Shown here one piece after another: positions 23,471 through 41,800 of a stretch of 64,000 nucleotides of DNA. How positions within the stretch are numbered: position 1 is the stretch's first letter; each line of letters begins with the position of its first letter. The notes beneath the pieces are model-generated. The model was given only the letters and a program-made list of their open reading frames with translations. It did no database searches and was not told the origin of the DNA. This DNA comes from Dipylidium caninum. Taxonomy: Eukaryota > Platyhelminthes > Cestoda > Cyclophyllidea > Dipylidiidae. The stretch covers positions 310,001-374,000 of the forward strand of contig QEYB01001152.1 in NCBI GenBank assembly GCA_017562135.1. The letters run 5' to 3'. The position numbers and the translations under genes are program-made.

Positions 23471-26400
23471 TTCAATCCCTTTCTACGTGCGTTCGAGGCA
23501 TCCCTCCCTTTGTGAATTTCGTATAAAATGCAGTAACGTAAATTAACTTCATAAGTAGCCACGGGTGCAATAACCTGCCGTGAATCGACTTTGTTTTAGT
23601 CGGTCTCCTGCCGCGGTATGGATGCATTAAGGGGTAAAAATAGAGAGCCGAACATGCTCCAAATAGACATGTGCTGTGTGTCAAAAATTGTTGTCATAGG
23701 AACGGACAGAACATTTCCCCTCCACCAGCGTGGTCTTACCTGAGAAGGAACAGATGAACGCGTCGACCGAGTTGACTGATGTTGCGATAAGAAAATCGTC
23801 CGTCTTCTGCGCATCAACTGGCGCATTGGGACACGTCAAAAGCTCTTCCGACCTCGCTCCTTGTGCCTCTTGCCGCCACAAACTCCCGTCTTTTACCCCT
23901 CTACTGAGGCATTCGTCTTCCCGCCATCATAATTTCGGTCCGCCTTAGTCATTCCATCAACTGCTCGCGAGGTCGGTTCGCGGAGGCGGAAGGAGTGGTA
24001 CTCGTCTGGTGCGAGATGCGTTTCCCCGTCAGGAGACACACACCCGCAGACCACTTCGCCTGAGCACACGACACCTTCTTCGAACATGGACTCGCAGACA
24101 GCATGTTGTCCTTTTCTCTTTTAAACCGGCGAGATTTGGACGAAAGTGAGCAAACTCTTCGGTCGGCGATCGTCTCTGTGATGATGCTTCTTTCATTAAT
24201 GTGATTCCAGACAAGTTTTGGTAAAAGAAATACGCGCAGCCCAGACCGAATGCACCTTGTCGGAGGGCCGAAAGTAGCGATGAGGGGCCCTGAGGGGCCC
24301 TGAGTCTACGTTCCTTCCGCCGGGTGAACGTACAAAATGCATCACCGTGAAGACTATCTCATGAACTTCGGCCGTGAAGAGGCCTTTTGGGGCGGGCAGG
24401 CGAAAAGCAGTTGAGAAGAGTTGCGAAAGTGGGCGGGGACTTAAGATAAAAAGCGCCACTGGCGCCGGCACAGCCGGATATCCTGGGTGAAGTCTGGGGC
24501 CAGCATTCCAGAGGAGTGGCCCCACTCCCCCCTGTCTGGGTGAGAGCCTCTGCCCTGGCTAAGCCCAAGCTTCAAACTTGAAGGGCTGTGCGAACCGTCG
24601 TCCACCACGTAGAGGCACTCGAGAGAGCCGAGAAGAAAAGGGGCTTCGCGTCACTGTAGTTTGCGAACAAAAGGCATAAGATAAACAGGAGTCGAAAATT
24701 CGTCACTGAAATAGCCTCAGCTCAGCGCGAGGTGACATACGGCGTAGCTGTTACGTGGTAATAGTTTCCGACTGCCACACTTAACTCTATTTCTCAGGCA
24801 TCTTTGTCCTCACGTCGGTCGGACTGGCGAGAGGCAGCGTCCACGACGGCACCGGGACCGCGTAAACGCCTCGCGGTGAGGAGCTCATCAAGGTGGGTCG
24901 CTGAGGCTCCCGAAGAGAAAGTGTCAGTCTTAGCGGACAGACGTGTAGTGTTCTCGAGCACAAATGAGCGGTGCCTGTCAGGCCTCGGCGACCAAGGGAT
25001 AAGCGATAGAAATAATGAGTCCGTGCATGGTCAAAACGAGAACCGTAAAAAACTAATCTAAAGGTTGTTTGGATGGACTTTCCTGAAACAGCCAAAGTCC
25101 AACGAGCAGTATGTTTTGGCTTTTATAAAAATGAAGCAAGTAACAATTTCCTCAACCCGGGTGTTCAGTCTCTTGCAGTTAGCTATTCTGGAAGTGACAC
25201 GTAGGAAAGGGTTGAGCAGGGGTTGGTGGGCTGATGCTCTAAGAAGCGCCTCTAATCCGTCCGTCCAAAGACCGAAATGCAAGTCCGAGCCACAGCTCCC
25301 ACAGGTCGTGCAGCGTCTCAGGTGCTCCTCGAAATGTTGACACGTTGCACGGGGACGCAGTGCTTCCTGTTCACTTTCGAGAGGACGAGAGGACTGCATC
25401 GGCTGTCAGGGCGGGCGCCAGCTCCCCCTCTGTCGTCGTATACGCCAGTCCGCCTGCTTCAGACGCTTTTGACAATAGGTATCTCAAGTTGGCGGCGTTC
25501 TCGTGTAGCTCCCCTCCACCGGCACGCTGCGCGGCAGTTTCCTCGCCGAGACTTCCAAACAAGAGAGTTGCAAGTGTTCCTGCCTGAGCCACCGTCGAGG
25601 AGTCGGCCTGTGTGAACACATCTTCGGCCGTCGCGTAGGAGAAGGAATTACGGTAAAACATGCAGGAAGTGGAAGAACTCCTCCTGTGACCTTTCGACGC
25701 ACGCCGCCACGTGTGTTGACGCCTTGATGGACCTTCACCAGATTCCTCAAGCGTCGGAAGGACGATTGTGCGGTGTGTAGGGCGCGTCAGGTTGTCTGGG
25801 GAGGTAAACAGCCTTTAACAGCCGCCTCGGTGTAGGGAAAGGCTCTGCTATGTGGAGACGGAAAACGAGTTTGCAAAAGACCTGAAAATGAACTCGGCCT
25901 AGAGTAGAGTGGTGCAGATGGACGAGAAAGCTGTTTGGCCTGATCTGGAGACGATGAGGGCTTGTCCGCAGAAAAGTGTACTCACCATCGTTATCGCATC
26001 ACGCTGGCAAAGTCAGCGATTCAGCGTTGGGCTGATATTCCCTTTCGGACGGCAAAGGAAAGGCGTACCACCACTCCTCCGAGCTCGTCCGTTTCTCGAA
26101 GCACGGGCGGACGCAATGAAGAAACGGTCAAGCTTAAAGGAGGAGATGCACGTGCCGAGCGAAAGTGCCGCTCACGGAACCTCCAGTGTGCATCTGGCTC
26201 CCACGCAGGCAGACCTAAAGCGCTCGTGCTTGTGTGTGGTTTTGCACATCCGTGAGTTCATGAAACAAGATGAAGCCAACGCACACATGCACGCGTGCAG
26301 ACGTAGCATTTGCGACGAGTCCTCAATTAGACAGGCGTTGGTAGCTGCGCTGAAAAGGACAGCCATTAAATTATATGATTATCCGAAATAACAAGGCGTC

Positions 26401-29400
26401 AAGGAGTGGTCAATGCAGAAGGGTGGAGGAGGCGTGGTCGACCCGTCGTGCTCTCCGTTACCAAGAGCTGTAAAGTTCAGCAGAAGCCACCAGGAGACTG
26501 TCAGACAAACTCACCTGGTCGCAAGTCACATCGAATCGGACGAAGGCAGGAGTTGTCGCCGATCCCTTCTGCGAGCCGCCGAGGAGCAGCGCGCAGCAGA
26601 CGGCCACACTGTAGCGAAATGGCCACTAGCGTATCATTTATTCCTAAATAATGTGGGTTGTGAAAGGGCAAAATTGAGGAGAAAGCCTCCACCCACGCTG
26701 CCCAGCGCCCACGCACTCGAGTGGCCACAAGGCGCGCGCGCACGGGCGAAGAAGGAAATACGTAATTGTCTTAATATTTGGCCCTCACTAAGGGCTTCCA
26801 AACCCCATCCCGTCGGCTTCTTTCGCACACACTGACCCAGTGCCGCTGCCACCCACCATGGCAACACTCTCCCGTACCGAGCTAGTAGACGCTCCTCTCC
26901 CTCGCCGCAACCACCAAACGCAGCAAAACACTACGTGATGCGCGTCATGCGGTGCCAGCGTGTCGTGCTCGCCGCCGCCCCCCTTCGTTCCATGCAACAC
27001 TCGTTGTGGGGAGCTCCAAAGTTACCTTCCTCGGTTAGACAGTGTCCTTCCTCGTGCTTGTCTCGAGGCAGTAACACCGCATATCCGCATGGGCTAGGGG
27101 AAACCCTTCATTGACGGGAGGGTGGGAGTGTTACGCCATCGGCCTTCCGCCCATTCCGTCCAGCCGCGGGGAGAGGAGGGGACAGCAAAAGGACCACCCG
27201 CATCCAACCGAGCCAACACTTGCATCACCGCCACCATGCTCCAAATGCAAGGGGAGACCAGATGTGGAGCCTCCACCCTCCTGAATGCTACGTCAGGCTG
27301 CAGTGAAACGCCGTCGGTTTGAAGAGAAAGATGATCATGACCCCACGGCCGGTGGGCAGCATCTTCCAGGGCTATCTCAAATCAGACTAGGAAGTGGAAA
27401 GTGCGCACAACCCTTCTACTCCCTCCCCTCCCCACACACGCCCCCGCCCCTGCTGCCCACGGCATTGTGGACGGGATCGACGCTAACCTCACCATCCCGC
27501 ACATGAGTCTGGCCGTTCAAAGGATCGTCAGCGCAATCGAGTCTCACTGAGCAACCTGGGTTACTTGGCATTCAAAATCAGCAGATGGCAGTGCTGGAGA
27601 GACATTTTCCCGGGTGCCACTGAGCCTAGGAGTGCAGATGTTAGTCAAAATATTTTTTAGTGGGCCAAGGTCGCAGGTCCACTGCTGGAAAGATGTGTAT
27701 ACATCAAAAAAATTGCACTTAACTAAATTTTCACCGCCCATCCACAAGCCGACAGCCGCGTTTCCCCCCTGCCAGTCTATCGTTTGCATTTCGAACTCTC
27801 CACTCGGCTAGGCGAATAACTAAAAGCTCTGCGCAAACTGTTTCCTGCGGCGCGCCATTCAGGAAGTACGTCCGCAATGGCACCAACGCTAGCGTAGGGA
27901 GCGATGACTACTAGCACTCTGTTGTCCCTCCAAAAAGTTTCAGTTTATTCTTAAAACCTGCGCACATGCTGCGCCCTCTTCACAGGAGGGGGCGCTAAAC
28001 CCCATCAGAAAAAAAATTCGCCAATATAATTCCAGAGCAAGATCTTAAACCGAAGTTCTTGGCCTCTTGGGACGTGCAAATAAACCTGTCCTACCTCAGC
28101 TCACCACAGGACCACTTCGTTTCGGCCGCCGACTTCGCGCCATCACCGTCCCAGCAGTCCTGCTTGGGCGCAAGCGCCGAGTTAAAGTGCGCGGAGCCCA
28201 GCGGAAGCGACATGTTCCTCTATCCATGTCTTCCCACGCACAGAACTACTTGATGCCCGTTACCACAACCACCTGAAGTCTGATGGGCAGTCTAGGTTTG
28301 CTGACAATTATTGCGAATAACTTACAGTTATATTTTCAAATATGCCGACACAGTCAAAATCCACAAAAGCTTCCAACCAAATATCATTATCATAAATTCA
28401 GTATCCCGGAGTTTTCCATTTAGCAGTCACTCTTTTAATTCCCACGGTTTTTAGGCACCCCAAAAAGCCTCCCTTTATTTTAAGCCATTCAATGAATTTA
28501 AAAAAACAAACCAAAAAGCAACAATGAGACACCCAAATACTCAAGCCGTTGTTTTGTTTACAAATGGCATCACAGGACCTTCGTACCAAATTTTTGATTT
28601 TTGCGACCTGCGGTATAGTGACACAAACATGGACGATACATTCGCCCGAGGAAAGAACTACGAACCCGTCAAAAGACTCACTTTTTCAAAACTACAACAT
28701 TCCCATTCTGTGCGGTCCTAATAGCAAAGGACCTACTAGTAATTCAGATCCAAGGTGATATGTAACCCAAACGCAGCAGTGGAACAGGGAAAAAGTGCGT
28801 CTGATTGGTCTGAGGCCAATAAATGTACCCGATTTTCAATCTAATTGAGCTTTAGAAACGATGTTAGAAAGGTTGCCATCACCTCCCTAAGGCCTTGTGA
28901 ACAAAATAAAGCCAAGTTTCCCACTATAGCGAGGGGGTCTGCAATTTACAACTTTATGCAAGTAACCTGCAACTTGTTACACTGTCACCGACAGCGTCGT
29001 TGATGAACGAATAGGGACAAAAAATCATACTTACAGAAAATATACAGTGTACAGAAACACACACGCCTAATAACGAGAATGACGTTAAGAAGAACTGTTT
29101 GCGTTAAAGAAAAAAGAGTTGTGAAGTATAAAGGGAGAGTGTAAGATTCAAATATAGACAGTATTCTTCTCAAAATGAATGCACGCAATTGATAGGGAAG
29201 CGCATGGGCGACAGATGTGTTCATATGTGTAAGGAAGGAATAGAAGGGATTAAATCAGGCGTTGTAGAGGATGTTGCCTGGCCTCCTCAATAGATTACAC
29301 ATATATCATATTAAGAGACGGTAATAGTGGCGATGATGATGGCAATGGAGAGGCAGCAGTAGGTGGGAGAAACACGAGAGGGAGGCAGTGGAAAATCACA

Positions 29401-29427
29401 GAGGTGGGGGCCGTCGTGAAGAGAAAC
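23471..29427. other. intergenic region 3' of ARF6, no recognised gene
   Basis: G+C-richer to about 28 kb, then AT-rich. The longest frame (25909-26391, 160 codons) has no recognisable motif and a mixed composition. It contains a doubled TGAGGGGCCC (24281-24300) and an EGR-type site (26706-26714). A minus-strand AATAAA at 28474-28479 is the nearest candidate poly(A) signal I found for ARF6, about 950 nt past its stop. Confidence 0.45.
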
Positions 29428-34944
<5,517 letters not shown>

Positions 34945-35864
34945 TGTCCGATCCCGAAATCAGCGTGAGAACGATTTCGAAGCCCACAAACCAAGGAACT
35001 GAAGCGAGCGAAACGAGGCCGCTTTCGGATTGCCGCCCCTCACATTAGGATGATGGAAGCTACCGATATAAGTTTGTGGTTATATTTACAAATTAATTAA
35101 CCACACACACACAGACAAACACATGTAAAGTGTATGGTTAAATTGTAAGGATTTGTCTAGGCAGAATCATCATTGACCTGGCAAATTACGCATCAGATGG
35201 CATTTATTTTTGCCGAGGCTGATATGTCGATTGAAATGACGCTATCGACATAATAAGTTTCTTAATTTGTCCAAAGAATGTGTCACTAGTGACCAACTTA
35301 ACATGGATTTAAAGTCAATCAAAGTAGCATGCAACCTGCTGTTCATAGTAATGCAGCACAAAAATTGCATTGGAACATTTTTTCATATTACGGGCGTGGC
35401 GAAGCTCAGCGTTTGAGGTTATGACTCACGTATATTATAATCCCAAAACAATAAAATTTTTTCGATTGCTTGTATCACAATTACTAAGTGCTAATGCCGA
35501 AGACGCCATCTGGTCATATGATTACCATAACTAAGACCAGAGGGCAGTAGGAAAAAGCACATCTTTGAGGACTCTTACGACGTCCCCATGTACTGCCGCA
35601 ACTGAAAACTGTTTAATAATGCATATTGTGGTTTAGTGTTTTATAACCATCTTAAGTGCCCGTATGTCATAAAGTAGTAGTTTAAATGATCCATGTGTTA
35701 GAGAGTTTCTGAACGTTGTGTCCTCTTGAACACAGGGTTTGTTGGCGGCTTATTGGGCTCTGGCAAGATTTTCTTATGCATTTTAGCCAATTGTTCGTAG
35801 TCGCCTTTCTATCATATCGCCCAATACATTTTGCACACAAACACACAGCCTTATAAAAGAAATT
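34945..35864. promoter_or_regulatory. shared intergenic region of divergent ARF6 and MAF1
   Basis: About 920 bp separate the two start codons, so both promoters must lie here if the 5' UTRs are unspliced. The ARF6 side (to about 35060) is G+C-richer. It includes a CA repeat near 35103. TATAAAAG at 35852-35859 is only about 5 nt from the MAF1 ATG, too close to act as its TATA box. Confidence 0.45.
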
Positions 35865-37791
35865 ATGAAATTGCTGGACAACTTAGAGCTCGAAACCTTG
35901 ACTGTCCAACTCTCACGGGCTAGTCGAAGATACGCTCTCGATGTAAAGTAAGTATACAATCACTATGAATCTAGACAACCAATTTGCTCGCAAACTTGTG
36001 CATAAGCTTACAAGCCGCCTGATTACGTTTGAACCTTGTTTCAGTCCATTATTCTCAGTCTTACGAGATCTGAAACCTTGGTTTATAACAAATAATTGCT
36101 TTTATTCTTAAATCTTTATTACATTGTCCTCTTTGTTGCTAATGGTGGCCGAGCAATCCAAAATTCTTTCCGAACATTTACAGACTTGAAAGTTACTCCT
36201 GCAAAATGGTGTCAAAAGAAAAACGCCAACTCAAGGAATTGCTTGCCCGACTGGAAGTCGAAGACCTGAAGGACTCATGTCTGAAACTGAGTTCTTCACG
36301 AACCCTTCGGGGCTTTCGCGAATTGACTGGTGAGGCACTCGATCGCCAAACTTTCACCATGAGTACTTCTCAAGCTGAGGTACCATTAGTCAGCGCATTA
36401 AGGCTTAATACGTCTTCCCTTAAAGTTTGATGTAAATCTCCAGACTCCCAACCGCTCTCGGACTACATCATGCTGTTCAGATGGCGATACTATTGATTCT
36501 GAGACAAAACTCTCACATCCTTATATATCAGCGAAAGAATTTTTCTGCCTTATGAGCACCATCACCCTTTCCTTTAACTCCACCTATGATTTTATGAACG
36601 CAACAAGCGACGATTTTTGTCTGGAGCCGGAGCTAGCGGTAAGGAATCGTGCCTTGAGTCTGTTCAATTGAGGAATATATGCATTTACTATTTTGCTTCT
36701 TTAATTTACTGTTTATTATTAATGATTTTGTACAAACGTATGCGTTTCTTTAAATTGGGGAATTAAATTCCGAGCTGTTAAAAATAACTTATTAGGTTGT
36801 AAAGAATTATATTTCACGTTTGTGCTCAATTTACGTGGACAAGTATGAAGTTCTCGCACCGAAACTATGGAATGCAATTGAGGAAGAAATTTTGCCGCAT
36901 AAATGTGTTATCTACAGGTAAGAATGTGTACGTCTTTGGAACTTTCAAACTAAATGCTATTTCTTTGGAACTCCTAACCTTGTCTGTTTCCAAGCAGCAA
37001 CCACTTATTATACTAACATAACTGTTCAATACTTCGCCCTTAAAGATAGATCTCTCTAGGATTTACCAAGTATGTTTCGTTTGGATTAAGAAACTGGTTT
37101 ATTTACATAAATATTTGTGTTTCTTTAAGAGATAAACTGTATTCAGCATGCTTGTGTAGCTATCGGATACATGGGGATTAAATGTAACACCTGGGAATGT
37201 TGTTAATAGTAAAGTTTTTTGGTTTGATAAAGCAGTTCACCTGCGACATAGTCGCTTATGTTCCATATTGATCAACTTTAGCATCTTTTGATTGAAAAGG
37301 GAAAACTTCTTCTCCATAGTTACAAGCCAAACCATTCGACGGACCCATACAGTTTCCGATGTCTTGCCTCCTTCAACTACTTCTTCGTTAACCGTACCTT
37401 GAGGCGTATCTTATTCTTTTCGCTTTGCGTGCAAAAGTAAGTCTTGTGCAATATTGAGACAATTTATCGCGTTAAATTAGAATAAAAATTTGCAAATTGG
37501 TCGCAGATTGGAAATAACTCATCTTTTTCTAGTGGAAAGAGTTTGCAGGCCTATCACTATCCTCACACCATGTGGATGAGCCGCTCTTCGATTCGTGACT
37601 TGAAAAACCTTGTCTTCATTTTCCTGGAGATTTATCTTTATCTTCTCTTATTTCATATTTCTGTAGTCTCGTTGATTTCCAGTGCATTGAATGATGATCA
37701 TGTAATAGTTACTGCGATCTAATGTCTTTTTCCCTTCAGTGAACCACCAATAGACGATCTATGTGATGACGATATGGAGGATATCTTCTGA
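35865..37791 (+). CDS. MAF1: MAF1, repressor of RNA polymerase III
   Basis: MAF1 binds RNA polymerase III and represses tRNA and 5S transcription; it is controlled by TORC1 phosphorylation in yeast and animals. Exons: 35865-35947, 36184-36379, 36444-36638, 36796-36917, 37320-37436 and 37740-37791, coding 254 residues (human 256). Conserved blocks: N-terminal MKLLDNLELETLTVQLS, LESYSCKM, a Ser-rich linker, MSTITLSFNSTYDF, LAPKLWNAIEEEILPHKCVI and SFNYFFVNRTLRRILFFSL. Phases match at all five joins. The C-terminus is a short acidic tail (EPPIDDLCDDDMEDIF), simpler than in vertebrates. The intron at 36380-36443 is 64 nt. The gene is head-to-head with ARF6 and tail-to-tail with STARD7. Confidence 0.93.
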
Positions 37792-38749
37792 AATCTGGTA
37801 CAGCATGGGGAACGGACAGCGGTCACCGATCATCTCGTATCTACTTAAAACGTTGGCAATTTTATGTCATTTTATTCCCTCTTCTTAGTTGTACAGTCGT
37901 GTTTTAATATGTGCATACATACAAATATGTCCGATAGGATGATGCAATAATCTTATTTCGAAGGAGAATGGATCTATTAGTGTTGGTTGGATGCATATAT
38001 TTAATGATCGAAATTCGGATAGGCGCCTCGGTGGCGGCATTCACGTCGACGAGGTTTGTGTGAAGGTGGTTGGCTACTCCAACTATTCGAATGGTAGTAA
38101 GACTTCAAACGGATTGAATTTTTGTTTGATAACGTACGCGACAAGTTTTGACGACGACGTGCACTCTACCCAGACTTTAATGTAGAAATGCGGATGCCAT
38201 TCCATTGATCCCCCACACTGATATTGTATATAGTGCTTAGCAAATTTTTTTCCTGCAACAACATTTGTACCAATGTGCTCAGATTCACTCAAGGCACTCG
38301 AGTGTGGGGCCAGACATTTCTTCAGGAAGACTCTATAACGATTCTGCTCGCAAACGAAAGGTTCGAATTCATAGGGATGAGCTCAGCTAGGAATGATGTT
38401 TCATCTCCATGCACGACCAGAAAAGTGCGCTAGTGAAGTCTCCATTTTGGGCGAAAGGAGAGCCGTTAACCCAACAACGTTATAAGATGGTTGAAAATAC
38501 ATTGTTTCGAACGGACCCATTAAAGCAATCTACTAATGCCGCGAACAATGTGTTAGTCTACTAGGCAATAATGCAAAAATAAGGAGGTTCTCATGCGAGA
38601 GCCCTTTTTAGAAAACAGGGGGGAATGAATGACATTCCGAACTTGGGAGTCGTATTTAAATACACTTATTCGTGCACGCGACACATCACAGAATTAATTC
38701 CAACTTACGGTTAAAAACGAAACAATGACAATGAAAATTAGGACAAGTT
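37792..38749. other. MAF1-STARD7 tail-to-tail spacer
   Basis: Holds the 3' UTRs of the two convergent genes. Short overlapping frames on both strands near 38.0-38.4 kb show no motif. No AATAAA was noted for MAF1. Confidence 0.5.
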
Positions 38750-38755
38750 TTTATT
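38750..38755 (-). terminator. AATAAA polyadenylation signal of STARD7
   Basis: Plus-strand TTTATT reads AATAAA on the minus strand, 55 nt beyond the STARD7 stop codon, a typical position. Confidence 0.6.
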
Positions 38756-38810
38756 TGCCATAGGGAGATATTAAAAAAGAAACGTGCAACACTAGCCAGA
38801 GGGGAAGAAG

Positions 38811-41800
38811 CTAAGGGTGGAAGAAGAACCGGTAGACTCGGGCAGGTATAGAGTTGGTGCTAGTGGGAGATTCTGCGAGAGGAGTACATGAGGAGTTATC
38901 TATTGAGGCCGTTGTCGCCGCCGAAAGGGAGTGATTACAAGTATTTTCCACTTTGGTAGTGGCGTACTTTTTATCGTCTGATGGGACAAGTTGACGCGAG
39001 TGAAGGACTACCGGAGGGACAGTGTCTGGCAGACCCATCATGGAGAGAGTGAGTGCAGCGTCGTGGAGCTTTTCCAATAACCTCGGAACCACTGTAAAAA
39101 TGAGACAAGAGACGCGAAGCGTTAGTTTACTAGATTGTTATAAATTGCAAATAAGAAAAGATTAAAAGTAAAATTATTAATGAGATCTACTGGCAAGGGT
39201 TATTCGAGTCTATGATATATCCGAATTATCCAACATCCAATTTTCCATTAGTCTCACGAGCAGTCGGCTGTGTTTCAGATTTGGACTGAAGCGTTGTTTC
39301 CTGAGTAAATAGGAAACAATCGCACTTAATTACGATAATGCACCCATCACGATGTGTACATGTGAAAAATAACCCATAATCGTGTAGTTCACCAGGTGGA
39401 ATAACACCATCAATTTCCACTACACACAAGCCCTGAAGTTCACGAGTGAGTAAATCGGTAATAGTTGAAAAATGCGGGGACACCTCGAGTTCCTTGATTG
39501 AAATAACTAATGCCTGTCAATAAAGGGTATATTTAGAAAGAGAGAGGGGGGGGATTGCTACACTTCATGCGTTTATCACCAAACATTTTTTCAAAGGAAC
39601 AGTTTTTAAGCATCAAAACCTCGGCTAACCACATTTAAAAATAAAGAAAAATAACCGACTAGACAGAAAGGCCCCAAACTAAACATCCGTAACCAAAAAT
39701 GGTAAAATTAGAGGTAGATTTCGTGGATAAAAGTGAATCCGCTAAAATTTGCCCTTGGGTGGAATGAAACATCCTCCTCTGTACCTGCTTGAAACTTCAT
39801 CACATTTTTTTTCCATTTTGATCGTAATCCAAATAGATGGATAACAAGGATTAAATGTAAATGAAAGTGTCGAAAGATTTGTGACATACAAAACTGTTCA
39901 AGTTTTGACAAAAACCACAACTATAGATTTTCAAAGACAGTATTAAATAAAAGAGACTATGTCAGCTTAAAGAACTGATGCTATCTTAGGCGTCCACCTA
40001 GTGAATCGTAAGGTACGCGATTCAAGGTATTTCCATAAAAAACCAACACTTTGGGAATGGTAAACTCAACTAACTGACCCTAATTTCCACTCAAGATAGG
40101 TACAAGTTACCATATCGAACTGAAAATTGAATAGATTTCTAGAAAAATATAAAGATGAATTTTCAGATAACTGTGTATTAACATGGGAAACTTGCCTGTT
40201 GAAGAAATTCGACTTGCGGCTTCGGCAGAGAAAGTGAGTTGCGGGTCGTCGGAATAGATAAGAAAGAAATCTAGTCCTGGCTAAAAGAAAAGCCAAACAA
40301 GTGAGACGATTCCACTGATCTCAATGTAGTAGAAGAAATAATTTTTGTCAGAAACAAATAAAACAGATATCTTAAGATAAGCGCTCTATACATGCGTTGG
40401 AAAACCCTTAACTAAGTACCGGTCAACCAATTTTTACCACTAATTTACATGCAAATATCAATTAGCCAAATGATATTATTGTGTTCTAAATAAGTCAAAT
40501 GATAAATAAATAATAATAAATAAGCAATAACGCCGAACAAGAAAGAATTTTATCAAAAGAAAGGCTTTGATCAAGACCTCAGTGTATGGAAATCATCCGT
40601 TCACGAGAGAAGCTAAGCTCTCCACTACTTTAAGGAATGGAATCTGACACATTTCGATATCCAAAATCGTTACCGCAGTCGTTCTTCAAACATTGCAGTA
40701 GTCAGGAAACTATGAAACGGGCATTAAACAGAAGTATAAAAAAGTGCAATTCCACACAATCTATTTTATTCTATTGGAATACGTTCCATTGCAATATACG
40801 ACTTTCTGCCAACGATTAAACAACTCATATGCGCCTTTTTGAAAAAAATCCTTATTTTCGTTATTAAACAAATACAAGCCTTTGAAATATCATTCTAGTT
40901 ATGGTACTTTTTCTGTTGAAAGTGAGTGGTAAATACGAAAAAGGCACTAATTGGCCGATGAAATGTCGGGTGAATAAGGATAATGTCTTGAAATGATATT
41001 GGAGAAAAATTATTTAATCCGCCAACAGTAATATGGTCGTCGTGCGTTATCATGCATGACATTAACGCCACGTCAACAGGACCCCACCGGTGCTATGGTT
41101 CGCCTGATTGTGGGGAGAAATAATGAATTACGTCTGATTGTGGGGAGAAATAATGAATTACGTCTCGGGCATTCTACCATATGGTAGCCATAATTTCTTT
41201 TTGACTAAATTCCAGTTTAGGGGTTTATTCTAGGGATGTAGTCTTATCCACCTATTTGCTTGATCGTTTTGCATTATCACACAAAATCCACTTTTCATCA
41301 CAAGTTATGATTTTATCTTGCTCTTACCATCGCTCGACCATCTGCAGTTGCATCAGTTTGTAGGGCCAGTACATATTAACCCAATTTTTCCTTTCCTACT
41401 TATTTCACACACATGTTTTAACGCAACCGTATCCGTATGGATAGGTAGTCCCTAGTTTAGACTCAAGTTCAATTATATTTGTATGTGGATCGGATTCCAT
41501 AATCGTCCTCAATTTCCCCTCTTTATCAACATGAGTCGGTAGTCTTGCCCAAGGTTAATTGATGATACTCAACTTGCCATAACTGAATTTTTGGAACCAA
41601 AATTGAGCATTTTTTTGTCCTTAATGGATCCACTTCCAAATGCCTCATTAATCTTTCCCGAATCTTGAGCTGCGCTATGAATAAATTTGAACACGTACAT
41701 GAAAAGTGGGTGCAAATCAAGTTGTTTCCATCTAGTTTTGGTAAAAAACAAAATACAAATGTAATACAAACACGAAAAAATGTTAAGAAATTAGTAAGAA

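Noticed and set aside
35852..35859. TATAAAAG before the MAF1 start
   Set aside because: It is only about 5 nt from the ATG, so it cannot be the TATA box of a transcript that includes that start codon.
37520..37640. Possible extra MAF1 exon after TTTTTCTAG
   Set aside because: No usable donor follows, and the MAF1 protein joins correctly from 37436 to 37740 without it.
39226..39483. 86-codon minus-strand frame between STARD7 exons
   Set aside because: It is open and protein-like, but has no ATG, starts after a stop and is not in the STARD7 frame after either neighbouring exon. The useful part of the area is the 30-nt segment 39484-39513 in another frame.
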